Source of the DNA: Metarhizium brunneum
Taxonomy: Eukaryota; Ascomycota; Sordariomycetes; Hypocreales; Clavicipitaceae
Direction: 5' to 3'
Length of the DNA stretch: 64,000 nt
Assembly: GCF_013426205.1 (NCBI RefSeq)
Contig: NC_089428.1
Span: 2,356,001 to 2,420,000, forward strand
The notes under the pieces are model-generated. The model was not told where the DNA came from. It did no database searches and saw only the letters and a program-made list of their open reading frames with translations. A program made the translations under genes and the position numbers. Positions 20,007 through 30,584 of the stretch are shown in pieces (the first letter of the stretch is position 1; each line of letters begins with the position of its first letter).

Positions 20007-21527
20007 TTACAACATAAAAACTACCAACGAAACCCCCATCGAGAACACGCACGACACCACCAAGTTCATGCCCCATGCTGTGCTCAGCGACGCAACAGAT
20101 ACCACCATTGCTGGCCGTGAAGTGACCTGGGCGCCATCTAATTCAGACTCTCTCGCCTGACTAGCTGCACCAGCAGAAGCCGATGTACTATTCCTGCCTG
20201 GACACGATTGCGCATTGCCCCCCTGGCCACAAGAGGCTTCAAGGTACTTCTTCTTCGACACTAGAAGAACGTACTGTCCATCCACGGCGGTCATGCCTCT
20301 AACCTCAACTAGCCGCTTTGCCTTGCTGTATTCCTGCTTCTTGAGAGGTTCGAAGGCGGCCGTTGCCGGAGCCTTCAAGTCTCTCCTTGCGACGAGCAGA
20401 TTGAGGTGCCCTTCCTCTTGCCCGCGGGTCTTTTCCTCAACCATCTCCCTGTTGACTGTAACAGAAATGATCAGTCACGGCATAGATGAACACAGGCCAG
20501 CGTGCTTACCGGGAAAATGTACGTCAACAGACAAGCCCTCCCCGGGGGACGCCGTGGAATTTATCACCCAAGCAAAGGAATCTAGACGAGAGTACTGGCG
20601 TTAGAAACCGTGCTACACTTGTCACTCGAAGAGTTTGCAAACAGTGGGAGAATGAAATACTTAGTGGTACGGCATGTTCTGGCATGGCCTTATCATTCAC
20701 GCCAAATGGTATATCGGCATTGAGGGCAAATGACTTCGCCGATTGAACCCTGAACCGCAGCCCGTCGACAAACTCGGCTTCTTGAATCTTTTCCGCACCC
20801 CCGGTGATATTCACCGTCCTAGTGGCGCCTTGGCCGTACTGCACGAATATATTTGAAGTGTCTTCCGACTTTCGGCCGAGAAGCATGTACTCCCCGTCCA
20901 GCGACGTCATCTTGATGATGCGGGTTTTGTTCTCCGTCCTTTTTCAAAATGTGTTAGTCATCACGCGGTTTGAACAAGACTATTTCGCGGCATGGAAGGT
21001 AAATACTTGCATGTGGACGTTTCTCTGTGATTCCGATATGACCCACGACTTCTTGTCCTTGGCCAGCTTCCCGACATACGTGTTGGCCACTTGGACGCTT
21101 TGGCCGGCGAGCGCGACCGGGTCGTAGGGCAGCTCAATCTTGGCGATGAGGTCTTCGGCCGTCTCGTTGAGCTTGACGACCCAGCTATATTTGGACAGGT
21201 TGACAAAGCCCTCGCCCGTGGTACCGGTGACAAAGGTCCCGGGCAGGGGGGAGGAATTGTTGGTCACGACCAGGGTGCGGTTTCTCGGGGAGAACAGGTC
21301 CAGAGCCAGCCCGTCGACAAAGTCCTGGTCGGTTCGTGCCATCTACTCGTGTAAGTCGGGGTTTTGCATGTTCGGGGCCGTAGAACTCTTCTCACCTGCC
21401 CCAGAACGGGGATCACATCGCCAAACTTTGCCAGTGCATCCTCGGCTTTGGCGTTGGCAACGAGCGTTGATATCATGAAGAGGAGCTTGCAAATGGTTGA
21501 TTTGCGAAAAAACACTTTGCCCGCCAT
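20007..21527 (-). CDS. secreted GPI-anchored surface protein, hypothetical
   Basis: Five exons on the minus strand: 21396..21527, 21011..21342, 20661..20938, 20510..20581 and 20007..20455, 420 residues in frame. A signal peptide covers about 1-28. The middle is beta-rich with repeated Asp-Gly-Glu/Gln-Tyr-x-Leu-Leu strands (SLDGEYMLLGRKSED, AVDGQYVLLVSKKKY), many Asn in N-glycosylation sequons (NKT, NST, NIT, NET), and a Ser/Ala-rich stalk. It ends in a hydrophobic segment (MNLVVSCVFSMGVSLVVFML) with no cytosolic tail, the usual GPI signal. The second intron is a GC..AG intron with the typical GCAAGT donor at 21010. No known enzyme domain is recognised. It is convergent with the second BTB gene. 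Confidence 0.82.
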
Positions 21528-23438
21528 GGTGGTGATGCCGGCGGTCGAGGCTGTCTGAAAACAATCTGTAGGCCGCTATGGGTGGTTCGGATCTACGCAG
21601 TGTATTCAATGTTTGGTACTTTTGAGACTTGGGCCCCATGCCCTGTGCTGTTCATAAATAAAAGCGACGTCGTTATCGTGACGCTCCATTTGCGCTTCGA
21701 ATTCTTATTTTAGAACGGCAACCTGGACGCCACACCCTTGACGGGTAATCTAGAACTTGCCCGGATCACGGCTGCAAAATGCGCAAAACCGCCACCTGTT
21801 TGGAGTTGCGCATCTGAGGCTAGCAAATGTGCAAGGCGTACAATCATGAAGAAAGCATAATGGTGTTTTCGGCAATCCGGCACCATGTAAAACAGATGCA
21901 TGAGCTCATGGCGATCAACCATGCAGGGATACCCAGTCCAGCAAGGGTCTTTCAAGGATACCGGAGACACCAAGCGCGGGGATGTTCGCGGCTCAGATCC
22001 AAGGTGCAGAGCGCTCGTGGCGGTTCGTCCAATTGTGAAACGTGATCGAAACCGAGCAGAACATCTGGAAACTTAGTGCAGATGACAATTCCGGCCCCTG
22101 TCATTGGACAAACTTGCATCCAACGGGCATGCAGGTGACACCCGTTGCCAAAGCCTATTTGCAATTTACAAAAGTCTGGTCGTACATGAGGGCAGACCTC
22201 GCAGATATACTGCGTGTGTGGGCATTTTAGGTTTTCAGCGTGAATCAGCGTGAGTCACGGGCGTAAAGTTAAGTCAAGTTTACTTCCATGATAATAGTAG
22301 CTGAGGCTATCGCAAGATGGCCTTGGCTAGCGGGCTGTAACGCGGTACTAGTTACGCTAGTATATTTAACGTGTTACTATGCGTAAATAGTTTACTTTTT
22401 TACTTTTTTATTATTTTTAGCTTAATATAGCTTAATATTATTTTAAATTTTACGCTTATATAATACTTATATAATACTTATAATTTTATTTAATTATAAA
22501 GTAAAATAATAGTCCCCTTTAATAAACGTCGTACATGAGAGATTTACAACAAAAGTGCAGGTTCACGGCAAAAGGGCGTCAATTTCCTGAGGTAGGGATG
22601 TCCATTTCTGGAGGTCGCGACGCCGCTTTTGGAGGTCAATTTGCAAAGACACTGGGCTAACCGCCGACTGGGTCTACTCCGCAGCGAGGATCCACCCGCA
22701 CAACGTATGGTCTATTGAAAGCAATATACCTCCGTACCACAAATATTTAGACGGAGAGGGCCTACCTCACTTGCCGTAAACATCAATTACCTGCTGAAGG
22801 AGCTATTTGACAACCGCAGGGGGTTTTCAGCTGTGCAAGGATATGTCGGACATCGAGGGAATCCGAAGGAAATCGACGGATGAGACGGGTCGGAATTCTA
22901 GGCATAAAAGGAAAGAATTCCCCGTGGAATTGGAAGGCATAAGACATTATCAATTTCATCAATTTCTTCCATTTTCTACTGCGTCTAATTGCTCTATGAA
23001 TCTGGCTCTCATAACTCAACAATAGTTGACGGTGGCACGGAAATAATTACAGTATACCTGTAGCGGCAGTCTGTTGTTAAGCGGGTCCTACATGGCTGTG
23101 CGACCTATTAAGCTATAGCCAGGCGTACAACAAGACAATATATGCTCCCTAATTAAGGAGGCAAAGCATTGTGTGTTTGGTAATTTAAGAATAGTCAGAG
23201 CTAACTAAAACGAGGAGTAGAGTGCGTTGTTAGAGATATACACGCATTACTGCTTAGACCTATGTAGCAATCATTGTTCCTGGCCAAGCCCACGCCAAGC
23301 AAACAGAGAATTAGGGTATAACTACTTGCATGATAACCTAATCATAGATCACCATTTATGATTAAGCATTAGAGCCACAGTGTGCGTTTTAATTTTCCGC
23401 CGCGTCATGCAACGCTACTATTTCCTCCCGGCCTTGGC
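21528..23438. other. intergenic with AT-rich decayed island
   Basis: No gene is supported. 21528-21700 is the promoter of the GPI-protein gene. 22360-22515 is an AT island with short tandem copies of CTTAATATA and TTATATAATAC, typical of RIP-decayed transposon remains. 23040-23400 is also AT-rich with no coding potential. Confidence 0.45.
22360..22515. repeat. AT-rich island, probable RIP-decayed repeat
   Basis: Nearly all A/T, with two CTTAATAT copies and three TTATATAATAC-like copies in tandem, in sharp contrast to the flanks of roughly 45-50% GC. Confidence 0.5.
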
Positions 23439-25437
23439 TTATATAAGATTGACATCAGAAAGGGTGACATCCTTTAACGTTCCAGAATTATCTTTTTGGA
23501 TACAAACACCAAGCGATGCCAAGCCCTCTCTCATGTATGTGTTCAAGATCCCAATCCGCCGATAGGTTTCCGTTGCAGTAGTTAGAACCGGTTCCAGGAC
23601 AAGACATTCTACCTCTATAGGGTTCTCGGCGCCTCGCTCTGCTGTTGGGTACGACAGTAGAGTTAAAATAGTCAGCATCTCCACTTCTTGGGTTTTAATA
23701 TCCACAGTATCTGGGTTAATACATGCGTTGACGTGCCGGCCGTTGATGTTTAGGACGACATTCCCATCTAAGTGCTGCGCTTTTGGTTCAAATGTCGCTT
23801 GAGAGAGGTGTCCGCGAATTGTCAAACTTTGCCGTGAGTTGGCGGCAAGTATAGATATGTGCGCTGTTGCCCTCTCTAGTGAGCCGGGAAACTGTATGTG
23901 TTCGTCCAGCGAAGCCCAGCTCCACGATGGCGCACGATACTCTGATGGATGCTTGAGCTTAGTCTCCCACACCGAATAGCACAGCTGTATCGCGAGATTT
24001 GATTTCCAGAGTCCGGCGATGTATTCATCTCTGGACCAGTCACAGAATATACTGGCTAATCCAGCGAGAGCAAACAACTTGTCACTCGTCTTGGTAAACT
24101 CGCATCGCGAGTACTCTTGCACCAGATTATTCCACGTTTTTAGTCCTTGCGGTGAAATAGAGCAACCTTGCTGGCTCATCGCGTTATGGCCTTGTGTAGA
24201 GTAGATAATGTTTGACATGTCGCGCTTTTTAGATGAAACACTACCAGGGATTCCATACGGAAAAGCCTCGCACTTTTGCTCGACGAAACATTCCCAGAAG
24301 ACTTGCTCCTCCGTGAAGTAGAGAACTCTGGGACAGAGGAGCCGCTCTTGGAATACCCAACCACGTTGGAGTAGCGCACTGGAGAAGAGTTGTCGGCTAG
24401 CGTAAGCGTCGTCAAACACATACTAAGTCTTCGGGGGCTCATTTGAGTTCACAACAGCACGTACAAGACCCGGTCGAAGCTCTTCCGGGTCTCTAGTTCG
24501 AAAAAGACCTCCGCCTGGGCTATCTGATGAGGCGGCAGCGATGTTGCATAATGCGTTGGCGTAGACACGTCCCATGGTAGTCGCCTCACGTTCCCAATCT
24601 GCTCTAGAATCTTGAACGATGCAGAGCGCATCAATCCAGAGAAATCTGACGGCAAATCTTTGCGCAATCGAAATAGCGTCGCGGAACGTGTTGGGAAGGT
24701 CGTCAATGGGTCTTCCTTCCTGAAAAGAGTTAATGTTTGTCGTAAGGAGCTGCAAATTAGCGTTTAAGCCCCATCTATAGCTTAAAGTCATATAAACGGG
24801 CGTCTGCTGGAGTTTATCAGGAAGTAAATCAAGTTTCCATTTTGTATCACCTTTGGTCCCAATATTAATTAGACGTGTTGGCCGCCAGGCTTCCTTAGTT
24901 CGAAGCTGCCGACATTCCAAATGACGTTCGTGGCAGTTGAGCGTCCATCGCAGAGCCAAATCAAGAGTGGAGAGGGAAGAAGTCTGGGGCTCCATCTCGG
25001 AAGAGAAGAAACGGGGCTCATCTTGTTTGTCTGCCACGTTAGATTAATATATATAAACACTTGGCGACCGTTTCACCGAGGTCGCGATACTGACCGCTCT
25101 GTAAGATCAATCTGAATACTACATCCGCGAAGTGCTGCTCATCGCTGTATATAACACTTAAAATTATGCTCATCAAGTCCTCTCTCTCGCTCCAGAGATT
25201 GTAAATCATAGGATTCCAGGCTGTGTCAGCGCCGTTGATCCAGGATGGCTGCCGACGAGACTTGAGGACCTTCCATATAGTTGAACAAATGAAGCATCCG
25301 CTTGAGACTGCATTACAAAAATCTTCCAGGCTCTCGTGGTGCCGTTGGAAATACCTCGATAAAGTAGCTCGATCCTGCGCGGCCTGCTCAGGACATAATG
25401 CCTGTTTGCAGCTTCGACAAAGCTTGCTTAACTCCAT
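23439..25437 (-). CDS. HET (heterokaryon incompatibility) domain protein with in-frame TAG
   Basis: Two exons on the minus strand: 25095..25437 and 23439..25030, about 643 codons. The start MELSKLCRSCKQALCPEQ is followed by a Cys-rich N-terminal segment. The HET domain shows LSYRWG (197-202), FLWIDALCIVQDS (about 244-256) and AAASSDSPGGGLF, then RGWVFQERLLCPRVLYFTEEQVFWEC. The reading frame is open throughout except for a single TAG at 24423-24425 (codon 317), between ELRPGLVRAVVNSNEPPKT and YVFDDAYAS. Sequence on both sides is family-like in the same frame, so this reads as a nonsense change, probably CAG to TAG. A 42-nt GTACGT..TAG segment (24464-24423) could be spliced out in frame and would rescue it. 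HET proteins trigger programmed cell death after non-self recognition and often carry such lesions. Confidence 0.82.
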
Positions 25438-26190
25438 GGGTGAGGGGAATACAGTGCGAACTACAGATTTCTTCAAGCATGAATAAGTCGGTTCGCCTTC
25501 CACGAGCAGCACCGATGGCTACTAATTGCTGTATGAAGTGTAGTTCCACGTGTTGATGACTGATCAGCTGGTGAGTCATGGTCTGGGCTGCAAGCATGTA
25601 TCCTTGTGGGAGACATACACCAACAACTGGATTGTATAACGAATGGTGGATACCTGTTATCATGAATCCAAGTGCTGGTTAAAACTGAAGTCGATCGCCC
25701 CGCCGTTACCCTGTCAGTCACGGCAAGTGGCTCCAACTATTGACACAGCAGCCGCACGAATCACTGGACATCAGAGTTCTGCAGTTGAGTCAAAGGGAGA
25801 GAGGAGAGGATAATGGGAGGGAATGTGAAAATGTTGGGCGGGAGTGGCAGGTAGCCGGGACTTAGTCCGTATAGAAATCTGTGGAGCGGCGGGTTAAGAA
25901 AGTGGGACATCTTCCCTAAAGGAGAAGGCGGTGGAGCGCGGAAGCCAATTTGCAAGGATTGACTTTACAGTGAAAGTGAAAGTCGTCATACGTCTGGTAT
26001 ACTTTCTACAAGGTTAGTATGGTATATTGTTGAGTCCGGTCAATTGACCAATGGAGCCACAAGGCAAAAATTGTAGACGCCTACGGATTATTAACAAAGC
26101 AGCCGTAATTATTATATTCAACTCAACATCTATAGCTTAAAACCGACAGTCTATATTTCTTTGCCAGGCCGTTACCAGAAAGAGCCCCTT
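25438..26190. other. intergenic, HET promoter side
   Basis: No gene is recognised. It contains the 5' flank of the HET gene and the 3' flank of the MFS gene, with AT-rich sequence near 26090-26150. Confidence 0.4.
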
Positions 26191-28438
26191 TTACATCTTG
26201 GCGGTCCGACTCTTCCTCAGTCGCTCGTTCCGCCACTGCATCCCCCAAATCCACTCTACATACAAAAGTACTCCTATCCCTACCGTGAGAATACCCAAGC
26301 CCAAGAATGTAGCAGCGGCCCCGAGAGCACCCAGCATCGAATCGACCAGCCCGACGCCCACGGCGCCCATCCCACAGCGCACCAGGTTGTTAATTGCCGT
26401 GGCGCTCGCGCCCATGCCCGGACACAGGTCCGCCACCAAGGTCGTGTTGATGGCAAAGACGGCATTCGACGTGGCGGCAATCAGGAACTGCAGCACGAGG
26501 GGCACGGCGATCCACCCCGGCCGGGCAACAATGGAGAGCTGCGCGGCCGGCAGCACCGTGAATCCGTAGAGCGCCGTGGCCACGATGAACAGGGCCGATA
26601 TCCACGGCGCGTGGCGAAGCCGGGCGTGCTCGATGGGGAAGTTGGGCGGCAAATCCTTCTTGTTTTTCGAAGGCGGCGTCGCAGAGGGGTACCGTTGCAG
26701 GTAAATCCGCTCAGATCGCACGAATTCCCTCGTCATGAGTTTGCCGGCAATGGCAGAGCCAACAATGGTGCCGAGACCTAGCGGGAACAACGTCAAGTCA
26801 AGTGTTAGTATCAGAACCCGCGCCGTGGCGTCGATCCAGAACCCCGGCAGGAGCTGGACAGACAAAAATCAAGGTTGGAATGACGGAGGGGGAAAAAAGT
26901 ACCGTTGGGTAAGAAGACCAGACCGAGAAGCAGGTCGTTGAGTTGAAAGAGGTCCTTGAATAGCCCTGTTGTGCTGGCAACAACCATGCTCCAGACGGTG
27001 TACACGGTGCCCCCGAATACCAGGCTGACCAGTATATCCTTCTGCCCAAGGAGCACGAGGGGTCTGAGAAACGTCGCAAGCGTCACTTTGGGGCGAGGCC
27101 CCATGAAGTCGGGTTCCTCGAGGGCGTGTTTCTCCTTGACGAAGCGGCGAATAAGTGGTTGGTGGATGCCCGACAGTCGCAGCGAGCCGTTGCCAGCAAT
27201 TGTCCGCAGCGTCTCCGGGAGAAAGACGGCGATTGTCGCCAGGACAAGGGACGACGTGACGAGCAGAAAGACAAACACGGAGCTGACACGGAGCGCATGA
27301 GCGGGCTGCGGGTGCGTGTTATCTCGCATCAAGGGGTGTCAACTCACCGGAAACCGAGAAAGTTGGCCAGCAATCCGCCAATAACGGGCCCAACGGCAAT
27401 GCTGAAATTGCGGACTGCACGACAAGCACGTCAGCGTCATGGCATTTTGAGGGCATGTCGACGAGGGGGGCCGGCATACTTGCTTGGTAAAAACTGATGA
27501 ACGCCCCCCGCTCGTCCGGGGTGGCAATGTCTTGAATGACGCCGTTTCCTGAGAGAATACCGGTCAGTCTCGGTACGTGTACTTGGGGGGTTTGAGAATG
27601 TCGAAGACTCGACGTACCAATGCTGACGGTTGATGCGCTTCCCGCCGCCTGCACACCCCGAAAGACCAGGAGGACGGGAAAGTTGGGCGACAGGCTAAGC
27701 ACAATGTTGGACACAATGTACACCGAGAAGGAGTAGATGTAGATGGGCCGACGACCCAAAGTGTCAGACAGGGAACCCCAAAACAAGGGAGACACGCCCT
27801 GGACAACGAGATACGTGGTAATGGTGAGCGAGACGTCGCCGAGGCTGACTTGCAGGTCCTTGAATCTCTGTCAGCGCTGGCAAAGGCCTTGATGCCACTG
27901 GCATAAATCGCATCAACAATCAATGATACACATGTACCTTGGCAATGGCGGCCAACGACGGCAAGTATATGTTGGACGACAGGCCGGAGAACAGGCCGGC
28001 CACTCCAATGGTGACAATGATGAACCACTTCCTCCGCCGGGAGAAGACGTGAAACGGAGGGTTGACGTCTTCCTCGAGCAAGTCGTCCTCGCCCTCGCCC
28101 TCTGCCAAGACTCCCAGCTGGCCATGTTGCACGGCGCCTTCGTCTTTCATCACAGTCGCATACGTCGTCGGTCCATTGGGCCACAATCCCGCCTGGCCAT
28201 GGTGATTCCAAGCGCCGCCCTTTTCGCTGAAGTACATCCTCGACTGCCGCGTACGATCAGTCGCTGCGTCCTCTGGGAGCGGCCATTCCGGGTCGTAGGC
28301 GGGATTCGGCACCATGGCGGCGACGGTCGAGCCCGCGGCCACCAACAGCCCGCCTTGCACCTCGCGCCATCCCTCGAGAGTCGTGAACCGTCTAGATGCC
28401 CGGGTGCCGCCTCTATTTGCGTCCTCAGGACCGTCCAT
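26191..28438 (-). CDS. MFS transporter, DHA1 drug:H+ antiporter type
   Basis: Six exons on the minus strand: 27938..28438, 27618..27867, 27480..27548, 27348..27414, 26903..27282 and 26191..26777, giving 617 residues in frame. The N-terminal ~137 residues are hydrophilic and acidic. TM1 is FIIVTIGVAGLFSGLSSNIYLP. MFS motif A is present as GSLSDTLGRRP after TM2, and IRNFSIAVGPVIGGLLANFLGFR covers the TM4/TM5 motif-C region. A charged central loop separates the two halves. The second half has the characteristic LGLVFLPNGLGTIVGSAIAGKL block, split by a 125-nt intron, and an ATAINNLVRCGMGAVG helix. This fits the plasma-membrane DHA1 subgroup containing multidrug and polyamine exporters; the substrate is unknown. 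Confidence 0.93.
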
Positions 28439-28862
28439 GGATCTCGGTCACGGTTGTCATTCATGGGCCGGGTAGAAAACGACGGGCTTGGGAATGGCCA
28501 AGCTTGACCCGAGTAAATCAAGTAAAAAAAAAGGAAACGTCAATTTTCAAAAGGGCTAGAGAAGCCATAAACTAGAGTGATGTATTTGATGGAAAATCCA
28601 ATCCCGCGAGTTCATCGGAACAAGATCCACCAGATATCACCAGTTGCAACAGACTCGTTTCCAGGGACGAGTCACGACCCATGTCCGGCCGGTATCAAGT
28701 CCCCTCGCGTAGTCTTATTGCCGGCGGCTCGATTGCCGGATTCGCAAACGATTGCGCATGCACGTACATGTTTCAACAGACTGCCAAGAATAGATTCCAC
28801 GTAGCGCCAATGCAACGCGAGGGCCACACACTTGAAACCTCTGCCACGACAGCTTTGACGAG
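28439..28862. other. intergenic, MFS promoter
   Basis: No coding frame is recognised. It contains a poly-A run at about 28523-28533 and the 5' flank of the MFS gene. Confidence 0.4.
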
Positions 28863-29459
28863 TCACGGAGCGGCCCCGTCTTCCCTCTGTTTCAACCTGG
28901 CCCGCCTCCGCCAGAGGAACAGGATGGCCCCGATGCCCAGGAGCCCGCCTGCTATGCCGCTGACCCCGACGAGGAACCCTGCCCCCGGGGCGGGAATCAC
29001 ATTCCCCGCCGGCGCTGATCCATTGCCGCCGGCTGTGGGCATGACCGTCGATAAAGTGGTCATGTTAGATGCGGCGTCTTGCTGGGATGCCGTGACGGTG
29101 ACGGTCGGGGGTATCGCCGTGACGGTCACTGTGGGCGATGAGACTTTCGACAGACTGCGACTGGTTAGTTGGCGAGGGACTTGCGGCTGGGGGTTCGCGG
29201 GCGGAGGCACCTAGTCGTCAAGGTCGTTGATGGCCGTGGCCGCGGTGATGTGACGATGGGCTTGGTAGGCGAATGGGTCGGACTCTTTTGCGCCCAGGTC
29301 TGTCCTCCCGTTCGTCTGCCTGACGAAATCGGACATGGCGACAGGCTTCTCTGGCCAGGCGACGTCGGGACGCCTCGGTCGTGGAAGGCGTGCAGCGTCA
29401 ACGGAGGCGGGGGGCACTTTCTTTTCGAGCTCGACTTCATGGCGTCTGTGATAATCCAT
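28863..29459 (-). pseudogene. one-TM Thr-rich membrane protein, frame interrupted by TAG
   Basis: Starting at the ATG at 29459, one frame is open for 199 codons to 28863, except for a single TAG at 29211-29213. The first part (about 82 residues) is charged and Pro-rich. The second carries a Thr/Val mucin-like stretch (PTVTVTAIPPTVTVTASQQ), a Gly-rich transmembrane helix (FLVGVSGIAGGLLGIGAILFLW) and a basic stop-transfer tail (RRRARLKQRE). That is the usual design of a small type I surface protein. A CTAAC-CAG acceptor-like site near 29165 suggests a possible intron, but I find no good matching donor in the right phase. It may be a real gene with a different 5' exon, or a damaged copy. Confidence 0.35.
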
Positions 29460-30584
29460 ACTTTGTCATGTTGTCGATGGGGGGCGGATAGGATTCCGTG
29501 ACTAGGTATTTAGCTTTGGGCGGCTCGAGATGCAAGACCTGGCTGGTATTTGGCATCTGGGCCGAGGCAGGGATCACGTTGAATTGATAAAACACGACCG
29601 ACTCCGCACGGATGGGAAGAGGAATGTTTCCCTCGAATCCTGTAACATGAGCCCATTTCCAGATACAAGTATCGATACCGACTTGTGCATGACAAACGCG
29701 CTTCGTTTTATTGGACAGTCCAAGTCGTCGTGTCTCGAGCTCTCAATGTCTGCCTGGCTGGGCCAAAGTATGCCGTGGGTTTCAAAAGAGCTCTTCTTTT
29801 TGCTGGGCGTTTATGCGAAGCAGTCTGTAGCATCATGGTGATTATACGACTGTTGGGTGTTTATCGTTATGGAACACCACCATTTGGCTGTAGCCTGAAA
29901 AAGAAAGTGCCTATGTATTGCCTGTCATGTTGACCATGAAGTATGACTTGGGGATTATTTTCTTTTATTTCATTTTTTTTTTTTTTTGTAAAACGAAAAA
30001 CGTCCTTGGCGTGGCCAGGAACCGAGTTGGGGACTGCTTAGGCGGACACGATGCTCAGCTACACAAACTCATGCGCTGAAAGGGAAATGTATGTGATGGC
30101 CTGGGTCATGCAGCCCCATGTCGAGACATATGGCAGACAATGGTCGCTCCAGTCTTGCTGTCGACTTGCGCCTCTGCCAGCGGTTGTGGCTGCCGGGATC
30201 GGAGGCGGCGGCGATAAAGCAGCGAGGGCCCAGCAAGTCTTTGACCTTGGAAGAAAGAGATGCTGTGCGGGGTTCGCCGACGCATGCCGTAGTTATGCAA
30301 TGCCTGGCAATTATCTGTAGTTGAAGGATGCAAATGTGGGCATCAACACAGCCCAACTGCTTCTTATGCCAGAGAGACACCTCGTGGCGGGCCATTCAAC
30401 ATCCTTAATTATCGCTTGATGATGATGACGGGGAGATCCATACCGCCTGCGCAAGATTACAGTTGCTGCTGAAACTCTGAAAGTCATGCCATGACACCCA
30501 TCAGCTACAACCAGCGGCAGCATCCTCAACATGAGCCGCCCCGGCCCTCGAATGCCTCCCACCGCATAACCAAAAGATCCCCAA
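29460..30584. other. intergenic, nothing recognised
   Basis: No gene is supported. A long T tract occurs at about 29970-29987. The right end is the promoter and leader of the Zn2Cys6 activator gene. Confidence 0.4.

Noticed and set aside
4232..28438. Secondary-metabolite cluster suggested by a BBE-like oxidase and an MFS exporter
   Set aside because: They are 20 kb apart and no PKS, NRPS, terpene synthase or P450 gene is present.
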